Shown: positions 47,794-55,376 of the stretch, piece by piece
How positions within the stretch are numbered: position 1 is the first letter of the stretch
How the letters are laid out: each line of letters opens with the position of its first letter
Assembly: GCA_015063795.1 (NCBI GenBank)
Contig: SVTL01000006.1
Location: 38,366-102,365, forward strand
DNA from: Oscillospiraceae bacterium
Lineage (GTDB): Bacteria; Bacillota; Clostridia; Oscillospirales; CAG-272
Reading direction: 5' to 3'
Length of the DNA: 64,000 nucleotides
The notes under the pieces: model-generated
The model's input: only the letters and a program-made list of their open reading frames with translations
What the model was told of the DNA's origin: nothing
Database searches by the model: none
Translations under genes and position numbers: made by a program

Positions 47794-48270
47794 ATGGAGC
47801 TTCGGTATAATCTCAATACACTGTTAAAAGAAGATAACTGGCTGAACGGAGAGTTCTATATCGAACACGACGGTCATTGTTTTCCGTGCGAGGGTTGGAC
47901 GGATGCCATTTACCCGGGAGTGCTTCACTGGGTGGAAGAGTTGAAGAAAATCGCGCGCCGAAAAGACGAATTCGAGTGCGAATTTCCTTTTATGGAAGGC
48001 GATTATAATCTGAATATCACCCGAAAAAACGGTTCAAAGCTGTATGTCCGCTGTTTGGACGGTCATGATTGCAGGGGAATTCACAGTTGCTTTCAAGAGG
48101 TATTTGTATTTGAATGTGATGCCTATGAATTTGTTTCGTCACTGCATCGGCTGTATAAGGATATCCTGTTCGCCGTTCACAACAAATCCTTGAAAATTGA
48201 AGAGGGCAAACACATAACTTTTATGTATTATGAAAAAATACTGCGTGACATTGTCAAAGAGTTTAAGTGA
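47794..48270 (+). CDS. Hypothetical protein, possibly immunity-like
   Basis: This 158-residue cytoplasmic protein begins MELRYNLNTLLKEDNWLNGEF and contains GWTDAIYPGVLHWVEELKKI. That W-D-x-x-x-x-L-x-W spacing recalls small single-domain immunity proteins of polymorphic-toxin loci, but I cannot assign it. It starts nine bases after the peptidase gene with AAGGAG before its ATG, so it is cotranscribed, yet it is AT-richer than the genes before it and may be a later addition. Confidence 0.65.
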   Translation: MELRYNLNTLLKEDNWLNGEFYIEHDGHCFPCEGWTDAIYPGVLHWVEELKKIARRKDEFECEFPFMEGDYNLNITRKNGSKLYVRCLDGHDCRGIHSCFQEVFVFECDAYEFVSSLHRLYKDILFAVHNKSLKIEEGKHITFMYYEKILRDIVKEFK

Positions 48271-48376
48271 GCCGAATCAAGCGAAAGAGGAAGCATTTTG
48301 CTTTCTCTTATATTTTTCTGTCGGATTGACCCAGAGATGAAAAGACGGAAAAATATGAAAAAAATGTCGTCTCCCC

Positions 48377-48405
48377 TTGACGAAGGGCGTCAAATTTCCT
48401 ATAAT
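48377..48405 (+). promoter_or_regulatory. Promoter of the purine operon
   Basis: TTGACG at 48377-48382 and a perfect TATAAT at 48400-48405 are 17 bases apart. GACGAAGGGCGTC overlaps the -35 box as a short inverted repeat. Confidence 0.85.
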
Positions 48406-48411
48406 AAAGGA

Positions 48412-48560
48412 AGACGGTCCGAGAAAAAGGGAGACGATTCCCTTTTGATGAGAAGAGTGAGAACCCATCGGCCGCGGCCTCTCTTGAAAACAGGAGAGAC
48501 AACGGCCTTTTTGTTTGTCAGAAAACGGCGCTTACGCCGAAGAAGGAAAGGAAAATAAAA
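48412..48560 (+). promoter_or_regulatory. Attenuator-like leader of the purine operon, class not recognised
   Basis: The leader has a perfect hairpin AAAAGGGA/TCCCTTTT at 48425-48446, a GATG/CATC pair at 48447-48469 and the terminator at 48470-48513, followed by a GGCG/CGCC hairpin and the ribosome binding site. GGTCCGAGA at 48416-48424 recalls a motif of the ykkC RNAs, some of which sense PRPP, but the other ykkC elements are missing. A purine- or PRPP-sensing attenuator is inference. Confidence 0.5.
48470..48513 (+). terminator. Leader terminator upstream of the purine genes
   Basis: GGCCG (48470-48474) pairs with CGGCC (48503-48507) around an inner CTCTCTTG/CAGGAGAG stem and is followed by five T. 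It lies 48 bases before the first start codon. Confidence 0.7.
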
Positions 48561-49271
48561 ATGAACGTGTACGACATCAAAAGCGTAAAGAGCGCCGTGT
48601 CCGCCGACCCGTATGTGGGCAGAGGCATCATCATCGGTCAGAGTGCCGACGGCAAAAGCAGCGCCTTCGCCTATTTCATCATGGGCAGAAGCGTCAATTC
48701 CCGCAACCGCATCTTCACGCTCGAGGGCCGAACGGTCAAAACCAAGGCCTTTGACGAATCGAAGATGTCCGATCCGTCGCTGGTCATCTATGCGGCCGTG
48801 AGAGATGCAGGCAGCGCTACCGTGGTCACCAACGGCGACCAGACCGACACGGTCTGCGATGGCATTGCCGCAGGCGGCAGCTTTGAGTCGGCTCTCCGCA
48901 CCCGCTGCTTTGAGCCCGATGCGCCCAACCTCACCCCCCGCATCAGCGGCATTCTGGAGCAGGACGGCAGCTACAAAATGTCCATTCTCAAGAGCGCGGA
49001 TGCCGAAGGGTCTGCCTGCAACCGCTATTTCTTTGAGTTTGCGCCGATAAGCGGCATCGGCCACTTCATCCACACCTATGTGGGCGACGGCAATCCTCTG
49101 CCTACCTTCCAGGGCGAGCCCGAGCGCGTTGCCATTCCCAACAGCATCGACGAGTTTGCGAACGAGATCTGGGAAAATCTGAACGAAGACAACAAGATCT
49201 CTCTCTATGTCCGTTACATCGACAAGGCAACGGGCGAGATCAGCGAGAGACTGTTCAACAAAAACAAATAA
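48561..49271 (+). CDS. IMP cyclohydrolase (stand-alone, PurO-like family)
   Basis: This 236-residue protein belongs to the IMP_cyclohyd family: DPYVGRGIIIGQSADGKSSAFAYFIMGRS at the N-terminus, QTDTVCDGI in the middle and GIGHFIHTYVGDGNPLPTF near the end. It closes FAICAR to IMP, the last step of de novo purine synthesis. In most bacteria this is done by the N-terminal domain of PurH; here it is a separate protein, and the formyltransferase is encoded 79 bases downstream. Confidence 0.9.
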   Translation: MNVYDIKSVKSAVSADPYVGRGIIIGQSADGKSSAFAYFIMGRSVNSRNRIFTLEGRTVKTKAFDESKMSDPSLVIYAAVRDAGSATVVTNGDQTDTVCDGIAAGGSFESALRTRCFEPDAPNLTPRISGILEQDGSYKMSILKSADAEGSACNRYFFEFAPISGIGHFIHTYVGDGNPLPTFQGEPERVAIPNSIDEFANEIWENLNEDNKISLYVRYIDKATGEISERLFNKNK

Positions 49272-49350
49272 ACCATCCTCATCCATCCATATCAATCGGA
49301 CGGTGCCGCGAGAGGTGCCGGCGAAATACGAAAAAACGAGGTCGAACATC

Positions 49351-50532
49351 ATGAACGAACTGCAACTGAAGTACGGATGCAACCCCAATCAGAAGCCCGC
49401 ACGCATTTATATGAAAGAGGGAGAGCTGCCCATCAAGGTCATTCAGGGCAATCCCGGATACATCAATCTTCTCGATGCCTTCAACAGCTGGCAGCTGGTC
49501 AAGGAGCTGAAGCAGGCCACGGGTATGGCCGCCGCCACCTCCTTCAAGCACGTCAGCCCTGCCGGCGCGGCGGTCGGCGAAAAGCTGTCACCCGAGCTGA
49601 AAAAGGCCATCTTTGTCGACGACATTGAAGGTCTTGACGATTCTCCCATCGCCTGCGCCTATGCCAGAGCCAGAGGCACCGACATCCAGGCTTCCTTCGG
49701 CGACTGGGCGGCTCTGAGCGATGTCTGCGACGGCGTGACCGCCAGGATCCTCTCCCGTGAGGTGTCCGACGGCATCATCGCCCCTGGCTATACCGATGAG
49801 GCGCTGGAGATCTTCAAAAACAAGCGCAAGGGCGCTTACAACGTCATTCAGATCGATCCCGATTATGTTCCCGAGGAGCTGGAGAGCAAGCAGGTGTTCG
49901 GTATCACCTTCGAGCAGATGCGAAACAATGCCCTCATCAGCACCGACCTTTTAGACAACGTGGTCACCTCAAAGAAGGAGATCCCTGCCTTCGCCAAGCG
50001 CGATTTGATGATCGCTCTTATTACCCTCAAATACACCCAGTCCAACTCGGTCTGCTATGCCTGCGACGGCATGGCGGTGGGCATCGGTGCCGGTCAGCAG
50101 TCCCGCATCGCCTGCACCAGACTGGCCGGCGACAAGGCGGACCATTTCTTCCTCCGCCTGCATCCGAAGGTGCTGGGGCTCTCCTTTGCCGACACCGTCA
50201 AGCGTCCCGAGCGCAACAACATCGTGGACATCTACCTTTCCGACGAGTGCGAGCAGGTCATCGGCGAGGACGTGTGGCAGACTTACTTCAGCGTCCGTCC
50301 CGAGAGACTGACCGACGAGGAGAAAAAAGCCTTCCTTTCCACCATCACCGACGTTTCGCTGGGAAGCGACGCCTTCTTCCCCTTTGACGACAACATCGAG
50401 CGCGCCTTCCGCAGCGGTGTGAAGTACATCGCCGAGCCCGGCGGCTCCATCCGCAGCGATACGGTCATCGCCGCCTGCGACCGCCACGACATCGCCATGG
50501 CCTTCACCGGCGTGCGCCTCTTCCACCATTGA
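49351..50532 (+). CDS. AICAR formyltransferase (stand-alone PurH transformylase)
   Basis: From ATG 49351 the protein is 393 residues. It shows the AICAR transformylase domain: LKYGCNPNQKPA, YINLLDAFNSWQLVKEL, ATSFKHVSPAGAAVG with the catalytic Lys-His, and SNSVCYACDGMAVGIGAGQQSRIACTRLA near the end. It lacks the MGS-like cyclohydrolase domain of bifunctional PurH (about 510-530 residues). It formylates AICAR to FAICAR and hands over to the preceding cyclohydrolase. The stop codon overlaps the start of the next gene by one base. Confidence 0.93.
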   Translation: MNELQLKYGCNPNQKPARIYMKEGELPIKVIQGNPGYINLLDAFNSWQLVKELKQATGMAAATSFKHVSPAGAAVGEKLSPELKKAIFVDDIEGLDDSPIACAYARARGTDIQASFGDWAALSDVCDGVTARILSREVSDGIIAPGYTDEALEIFKNKRKGAYNVIQIDPDYVPEELESKQVFGITFEQMRNNALISTDLLDNVVTSKKEIPAFAKRDLMIALITLKYTQSNSVCYACDGMAVGIGAGQQSRIACTRLAGDKADHFFLRLHPKVLGLSFADTVKRPERNNIVDIYLSDECEQVIGEDVWQTYFSVRPERLTDEEKKAFLSTITDVSLGSDAFFPFDDNIERAFRSGVKYIAEPGGSIRSDTVIAACDRHDIAMAFTGVRLFHH

Positions 50533-51491
50533 TGGATATTCCCGAAAGCTTACGGAACCGTCTGCGCCTGTTGGAGGATAAGGCCGACAGCACGGCGGTC
50601 ATCCGCTTGGCGGGCGAAATGAGTGCCGCCTACCGCGAGAAAAGCCACGCCGATAAGTATGTGGTCGATGAAAAGCAGCGGGCGGTCACCTATGCGCTCA
50701 CCCGTATGCCGGCCACCTGCGCCGCCTTCTGTGCGGTCCTTTCGCGTGTGAGCGAGGAGCTTCCGCTCTCCTTTTCCACGCTTTTGGACGTGGGGGCGGG
50801 GACGGGCGCGGCCTCCTTTGCGGCGGATGCGTTTTATCCGCTGGAGAAGATCACCTGCTTTGAGCGCGAGTCGGCCATGGTGCAGGTGGGACAGGAGCTG
50901 ATGCGCTCTCAGGACGGCGCGTTGTCTTTCGCGGAATGGACTGCGGGCGATGTGCTGTGCGGTCTGCCTGCCAAGGGAGAGCTGGTCACAGCCGGCTATC
51001 TGCTCAACGAGATCGCTCCCGAACAGAGGGAGAGGGCTCTCGGAAATCTGTGGGCAAGCAGCGAAAAGGCGTTGCTTCTGGTCGAACCCGGAACGCCCGA
51101 CGGCTTTGCCCGCTTGTGCGAGGCCAAGAGATCCTTGCGGAAGCTGGGAGCGATCCTTGCCTTCCCCTGCCCGATCGATTGCGATTGCCCTATCGAGGGC
51201 AGCGATTGGTGCGCGTTTTCCTGCCGCGTGCAGAGAAGCCGCCTCCATCGGTTGGCCAAGGGCGGCGATGCTCCCTTTGAGGACGAAAAGTATGCCTGTG
51301 CGCTCTTTGTCCGTCAGCCTGTCGAGAGAAAGAATGCTTCGCTGCGCATCGTCCGCCATCCCTTTTTCGATAAGGGATCGGTGAGCGTCCGTGTCTGCAA
51401 CGGAAACGCGGTCAAGGACAGACGGCTGGGCAAAAAGGACGGCGATTCTTACAAAAAAGCGCGGAAAGCCGAAAGCGGCGATTGCCTGTAA
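50532..51491 (+). CDS. Rsm22-family small-ribosomal-subunit methyltransferase
   Basis: This 319-residue protein starts at ATG 50532 in TGATG. It has a SAM-binding motif (LLDVGAGTGAASFA near 85), then FERESAMVQVGQELM and AGYLLNEIAP, and the Rsm22 cysteine region AFPCPIDCDCPIEGSDWC followed by FSCRVQRSRLHRLAKGG and PFEDEKYACALF. The mitochondrial homologues support ribosome assembly and bind an iron-sulfur cluster; bacterial roles are less clear. It is the third gene of the purine unit. Confidence 0.88.
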   Translation: MDIPESLRNRLRLLEDKADSTAVIRLAGEMSAAYREKSHADKYVVDEKQRAVTYALTRMPATCAAFCAVLSRVSEELPLSFSTLLDVGAGTGAASFAADAFYPLEKITCFERESAMVQVGQELMRSQDGALSFAEWTAGDVLCGLPAKGELVTAGYLLNEIAPEQRERALGNLWASSEKALLLVEPGTPDGFARLCEAKRSLRKLGAILAFPCPIDCDCPIEGSDWCAFSCRVQRSRLHRLAKGGDAPFEDEKYACALFVRQPVERKNASLRIVRHPFFDKGSVSVRVCNGNAVKDRRLGKKDGDSYKKARKAESGDCL

Positions 51492-51537
51492 AAAGCGGCG
51501 AGGACAGACAAAACAAACATGAAACCACTCACAAATG

Positions 51538-51565
51538 AGCCCGGAATCAACCGGGCTTATTCCTT
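51538..51565 (+). terminator. Terminator of the purine/Rsm22 unit
   Basis: AGCCCGG (51538-51544) pairs with CCGGGCT (51551-51557) around AATCAA and is followed by TATTCCTTTT. Confidence 0.85.
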
Positions 51566-51578
51566 TTGTCGATTTTTC

Positions 51579-51607
51579 TTGACAAAAGGTGAAAAATGTG
51601 GTATAAT
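51579..51607 (+). promoter_or_regulatory. Promoter of the small lipoprotein gene
   Basis: A perfect TTGACA (51579-51584) and a perfect TATAAT (51602-51607) are 17 bases apart. Confidence 0.9.
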
Positions 51608-51667
51608 TAATACGAATTAACAAACGGATGTGCAAGCTTGGAGACCAGGAAGGTGGCATGATTGGAA

Positions 51668-52111
51668 ATGATCGGTAATATGAAAAAAGGAAATTTCATC
51701 TATTTATTCATTCTTTTGTATATCTTTGCTTTGACATCTTGTTCCAACGAAAACATTCTCAAAGGTTCGAATGCTAATTCGGATCAGACGGAAAACACAC
51801 AGCCGTCACCCGATGTGTATGATCAAGAAACATCGTATGATGAATATTATGGTATTACTGTTGTTAATGATCTTCCGGATGGCTTTGTGCCGTTGATTGA
51901 AACAGTAGAAAAGTACAAAGATCGTTTGAGTTGCATTTCTTTTGAAACACAACTTGTCTTTATCGATATTGGAGGAAGCACGGATGTTACTATATTTCAG
52001 ACTGATTTCAAAGATGACTCTTTTATCGTAATATATAAAGGTGTTCAGTACTTCAATGAAAAGTTATTCACTCAATTCGTTTTGGATAAGTTGAATTCGA
52101 CCGAAACATAA
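51668..52111 (+). CDS. Small lipoprotein, function unknown
   Basis: From ATG 51668 (in-frame ATG 51680 is an alternative) the protein is 147 residues. It has a lipoprotein signal peptide FIYLFILLYIFALTSCSNEN, an Asn/Asp/Ser-rich linker and a small C-terminal domain (YYGITVVNDLPDGFVPLIETVEKYKD). I recognise no family. The gene is much AT-richer than its neighbours, and similar GAGC(C/T)CGG-AATCAA-CCGGGCT hairpins lie on both sides, which suggests insertion as a cassette. Confidence 0.75.
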   Translation: MIGNMKKGNFIYLFILLYIFALTSCSNENILKGSNANSDQTENTQPSPDVYDQETSYDEYYGITVVNDLPDGFVPLIETVEKYKDRLSCISFETQLVFIDIGGSTDVTIFQTDFKDDSFIVIYKGVQYFNEKLFTQFVLDKLNSTET

Positions 52112-52478
52112 TATCGATTTCAAGAAGACAAGGTTGTTATTCCCGAATTGTCGGAGCGTCATGTTTGGCTCCGTGATTTTCTGTCTGCATGTTATAAAAG
52201 AGCTCGGAATCAAACCGGGCTCATTTCTTTTGCAGGCTCTTTTCCGAGGGGACTTTTTCGCGCCCATTTGTGAAAAGCTTTTTTGCTGCTTGAAGAAAGA
52301 GACACACCCTTTCCCGACAAGGGATTGAGTGGCGTCTCTTCTTGTTTCTTCCGCAAAGGGCGGAAAAGAGGCTTTTTTTGGCAGGGGAGGCAAAAAGTTT
52401 GGGGTAGCCTTTTTCGCCGCCCTTGCTTATAATGATAGTACCGATAAAAAATGCGCGTATCAGAAAGGGAAAAGCGAT
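52112..52478. other. Structured gap between the small lipoprotein gene and mecA
   Basis: It holds several hairpins: CGGAGC/GCTCCG (52152-52173), GAGCTCGG/CCGGGCTC (52200-52222), CCCTT/AAGGG within a larger GAGAC/GTCTC stem (52298-52340) and TTCCGC/GCGGAA (52349-52365), then a -10-like TATAAT at 52428-52433 for mecA. No convincing gene is seen. Confidence 0.6.
52200..52229 (+). terminator. Terminator after the small lipoprotein gene
   Basis: GAGCTCGG pairs with CCGGGCTC around AATCAAA and is followed by ATTTCTTTT. The hairpin is nearly the same as that at 51538-51565. Confidence 0.7.
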
Positions 52479-53063
52479 ATGGATTTGATACGGATCAGTG
52501 ACAGCAAGCTGAAGGTGATGCTGTCGCAGACAGACATGGAGAGGTATGCTCTCGACGGCGACCGCATCGATTACGACAACACCGAGACCAGACGGGCTTT
52601 TTGGTGCATCTTGGACGAAGCCAAGCACCGTACCGGCTTCGATGCGGCGGGAGACCGCGTGTTCATACAGGTTTATCAATCGAGGAACGGAGGCTGTGAG
52701 ATGTATGTGACCAAGCTGTGCGGAGAGGGCGGAGACGGCGGGCAGGAGACCTCCCGTCCGATCGGAGAGGAGAGGGTGTACTGCCGCTTCGAGAGCCTGT
52801 CGGATCTGATCGGCGGCTGTCTCCATCTGCGGCGTGCGGGCTATCGCGGGAAGAGCTTTGCCTATTACAGCGAGGAGGCGGCCGACCGCTACTATCTCTC
52901 ACTCTCCCTCGGCGGACGGACCGGAGTCGGCAGGAGCGGTGTGAAGGGATTGACCGAGTACGGCCGCTGGGCGGAGGGACGCCTGCTTTCTTCCTACATA
53001 GCCGAGCACTGCCGCGCCCTCTGCGAGGGAGATGCGGTGGAAACGCTGGCCGAGCTGGCGTAA
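52479..53063 (+). CDS. mecA: Adaptor protein MecA family
   Basis: From ATG 52479, preceded by AGAAAGGGA, the protein is 194 residues. The N-terminal substrate-binding domain reads MDLIRISDSKLKVMLSQTDMERYAL with YDNTETRRAFWCILDEAKHRTGF, and a C-terminal ClpC-binding domain includes ESLSDLIGGCLHL and YYLSLSLGG. MecA delivers substrates such as ComK to the ClpCP protease and stimulates ClpC assembly. Length is slightly short for the family (about 210-240). In-frame sequence upstream has no start with a ribosome binding site. Confidence 0.88.
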   Translation: MDLIRISDSKLKVMLSQTDMERYALDGDRIDYDNTETRRAFWCILDEAKHRTGFDAAGDRVFIQVYQSRNGGCEMYVTKLCGEGGDGGQETSRPIGEERVYCRFESLSDLIGGCLHLRRAGYRGKSFAYYSEEAADRYYLSLSLGGRTGVGRSGVKGLTEYGRWAEGRLLSSYIAEHCRALCEGDAVETLAELA

Positions 53064-53098
53064 CAAAAAACGAAAGAACAGAAGCAAGCCGAAAAACA

Positions 53099-53135
53099 GA
53101 AAGGACCGCGCCTGAGAAAACGCGGTTCTTTCTTT
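53099..53135. terminator. Bidirectional terminator between mecA and the small anchored protein gene
   Basis: GAAAGGACCGCG pairs with CGCGGTTCTTTC around CCTGAGAAAA, with T-rich flanks on both strands. Confidence 0.8.
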
Positions 53136-53160
53136 GGTCAGTTTGGTTGGATCCGCTTTT

Positions 53161-53508
53161 TTAAGAGTTTTTGCGGCTTTTCGGCACCAGAATCAGGATC
53201 AGCACGATGATTGCCAGCGCCACGATCACCGACAGGATGATGCCGGTCACCGTGCGGGAGGTGCTTGACTCGGACAGGCCGCTTTCGCCCGCCATGCCGC
53301 TTCCGTCGGGGAGAGAGTCGCCGCTGCGCGCCTGTGCACTTGAGGGGGCATCGCTCTCCATGCCGTCGGGCAGAAGATCGGTCAGTTCGGCACGGTCGCT
53401 GCCCTCGCCGCGGTTGTCGATGATGGCATCGCGCGTGCCGACGGCGGCCGCGGGCAGAAGCATCAGCGTGAGCAGAGCGAGCATAAGAACAAAACATCGT
53501 TTGAGCAT
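53161..53508 (-). CDS. Small secreted protein with C-terminal membrane anchor
   Basis: From ATG 53508 the protein is 115 residues: a signal peptide (MLKRCFVLMLALLTLMLLPAAAVG), a short acidic Ser/Gly-rich middle without repeats, one membrane helix (GIILSVIVALAIIVLILILV) and the basic end PKSRKNS. The overall plan is a miniature of the stalk-anchor part of the surface-protein array. Function is unknown. Confidence 0.75.
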   Translation of the reverse strand: MLKRCFVLMLALLTLMLLPAAAVGTRDAIIDNRGEGSDRAELTDLLPDGMESDAPSSAQARSGDSLPDGSGMAGESGLSESSTSRTVTGIILSVIVALAIIVLILILVPKSRKNS

Positions 53509-53691
53509 CGGAAAATGTCCTTTCTGTTTGAATTCCGTTCGGATCGGTTGTGAGATCGGAAAACGGATGTCTGAGCATAGCATGGGCAAGATTCGGCAAA
53601 AACATACGCCGATTTGCGCGAAATATAAAAAATAATATGACGATATTGCAAAAGTTTTATTGAATATTTATAATAACGTGTACACATCTAC

Positions 53692-53720
53692 TTGACATTT
53701 TGTATAAAAAATGGTATACT
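53692..53720 (+). promoter_or_regulatory. Promoter of SBP1
   Basis: TTGACA at 53692-53697 and TATACT at 53715-53720 are 17 bases apart. Confidence 0.88.
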
Positions 53721-53763
53721 GTACTTAAGTGGATCCCACTATATTTTTTTGGAGGAAAATGCC

Positions 53764-55218
53764 TTGAATAAGAGACTTTTTTCGATGATCCTCTGCCTGA
53801 TCATGGTTCTCTCCACCGCTTCGATGATGTTCGCTTGCGACAATGGCGGAGGCGGCGGTGCGGAATCGACCGAGCCTTATGAGACTCAGATCCAGCAGGG
53901 AAGTGAACATGACCCCAAGATCCCCGCAAAGGACTACGGTGAGTATGGATTCACCTTCATCACCGAGGACGGAGACTATTACGTCAATTACATCGATTCC
54001 GACGGCTCGTCCAGCGAGCTGATTCCCGACGCTGTGTATCGCCGCAACACCGTTATCGAGGATAAGTACAATGTGACCATCGAGCAGGTGGAAGCCACCT
54101 CGATGAGCTCCGAGATCCGCACGCAGGTCATGAGCGGCACCACCGAGTTTGACGCCATCATTGCCCGCGCCAACATTCTTTCGGTGCTGGCCAAGGAAGA
54201 GCTTCTGTACGACCTGAACAGTGTTCCCCAGTTCAATATGGATGCTCCCTATTGGGACCAGAACGCCAAAACCGAGCTGGCCATGGGCAACAAGCTGTAT
54301 TACACCAACTGCGATATCAACATCCGCGCCACGCCCTTCATGATCTACTTCAACAAGCAGATCATCGAGGACTATCAGCTGACCTCTCCTTATGAATACA
54401 TGGCCAACGATCAGTGGACGCTGGATAACTTTGCTGCCCTTATCAAGGCTGTTTCCCGCGATATGGACAACGACGGCTCCTGGACCGAGTTTGACCAGTA
54501 CGGCGCTTATTTGGAGCATCACAATGTTTCCACGCTTCTGTACGGTTCCGGCATCCGCGCCACCACCAACGACTCCACCGGTTATCCGACTCTGACGCTG
54601 ACCGGCGACAAGCTGGTGACCGCATACGAAAAGATCAAGGAGATCTTCTCGGACAAGACCACGACCTTCTGTATCACCTGCTCTTCGCTCGATCCTCACG
54701 GCTATGACCACAAGTTCGACTATGCCCGTTACCTGTTCACGCAGGACCAGGCTCTGTTCCACATCGCTCCTTCTGACGTTATCCCGCAGTTTGCCGACAT
54801 GGAGCATGAGTTCGGTATCGTGCCGGTTCCGAAGTTCGATTCCACCCAGCCCCGTTATTATTCGCTTTTCTCCTATTACGAAGTGCTGGTGGCTCTGCCC
54901 TCCATCATTCCGGATCTGGAGCGTACCGGCAGCATCCTGGAGGATATGAACTACTATTCGTCGATCATCACCATTCCCGTTTGGTTTGAGACCATGCTCT
55001 CCCGTAAGTACACGAGAGACGATGAGTCCGAGGCCAACCTGAGCATCGTCAAGGAAACCGCTGTTTACGACGTGGGTCTGTTCTATGACTTCGGCGGCAT
55101 GCGCAGCAAGATCATCGACGTTGACCCGGCCAAGAACAACATCTCCACCAACCTGGCCAAGATGAAGAAGGTCATCCAGGCTGAGATCGACGACGCATTC
55201 GGCGATCTGGCTTCCTGA
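53764..55218 (+). CDS. Extracellular solute-binding lipoprotein, paralogue 1 of 5
   Basis: TTG at 53764 is the start: GGAGG lies eight bases upstream, and the ATG at 53759 leads to an immediate stop in another frame. The 484-residue protein has a lipoprotein signal (LFSMILCLIMVLSTASMMFAC), a Gly-rich linker and the family-1-like (carbohydrate ABC) binding fold with YRRNTVIEDKYNV, VMSGTTEFDAII, PYWDQNAKTEL, YYTNCDIN, DYARYLFTQDQALFHI and HEFGIVPVPKFD. It is the most divergent of the five. No permease or ATPase gene is nearby. It should bind a sugar or oligosaccharide; the ligand is unknown. Confidence 0.88.
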   Translation: MNKRLFSMILCLIMVLSTASMMFACDNGGGGGAESTEPYETQIQQGSEHDPKIPAKDYGEYGFTFITEDGDYYVNYIDSDGSSSELIPDAVYRRNTVIEDKYNVTIEQVEATSMSSEIRTQVMSGTTEFDAIIARANILSVLAKEELLYDLNSVPQFNMDAPYWDQNAKTELAMGNKLYYTNCDINIRATPFMIYFNKQIIEDYQLTSPYEYMANDQWTLDNFAALIKAVSRDMDNDGSWTEFDQYGAYLEHHNVSTLLYGSGIRATTNDSTGYPTLTLTGDKLVTAYEKIKEIFSDKTTTFCITCSSLDPHGYDHKFDYARYLFTQDQALFHIAPSDVIPQFADMEHEFGIVPVPKFDSTQPRYYSLFSYYEVLVALPSIIPDLERTGSILEDMNYYSSIITIPVWFETMLSRKYTRDDESEANLSIVKETAVYDVGLFYDFGGMRSKIIDVDPAKNNISTNLAKMKKVIQAEIDDAFGDLAS

Positions 55219-55250
55219 GGCTGACAGGCTTCTTCAAATCGAATCCATCC

Positions 55251-55285
55251 AAAGGACCGTTTCTTCGGAGGCGGTCCTTTTTCCA
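55251..55285 (+). terminator. Terminator of SBP1
   Basis: AAAGGACCG (55251-55259) pairs with CGGTCCTTT (55272-55280) and is followed by more T. Confidence 0.85.
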
Positions 55286-55306
55286 TGCTTTTTTTTGCAA
55301 TTCGTA

Positions 55307-55335
55307 TTGCCAAAGGCGAAAAAACGTGGTAAAAT
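55307..55335 (+). promoter_or_regulatory. Promoter of the LRR-dockerin gene
   Basis: TTGCCA at 55307-55312 and TAAAAT at 55330-55335 are 17 bases apart. Confidence 0.7.
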
Positions 55336-55376
55336 GATAAGGTGAGTCGAACATGACTCCGCGAAAGGAAAAAGAT

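Noticed and set aside
48412..48513. ykkC-type (guanidine or PRPP) riboswitch
   Set aside because: Only GGTCCGAGA resembles the motif; the first ykkC stem with its GGGTTCC-type loop and the second conserved loop were not found, so no class is assigned.
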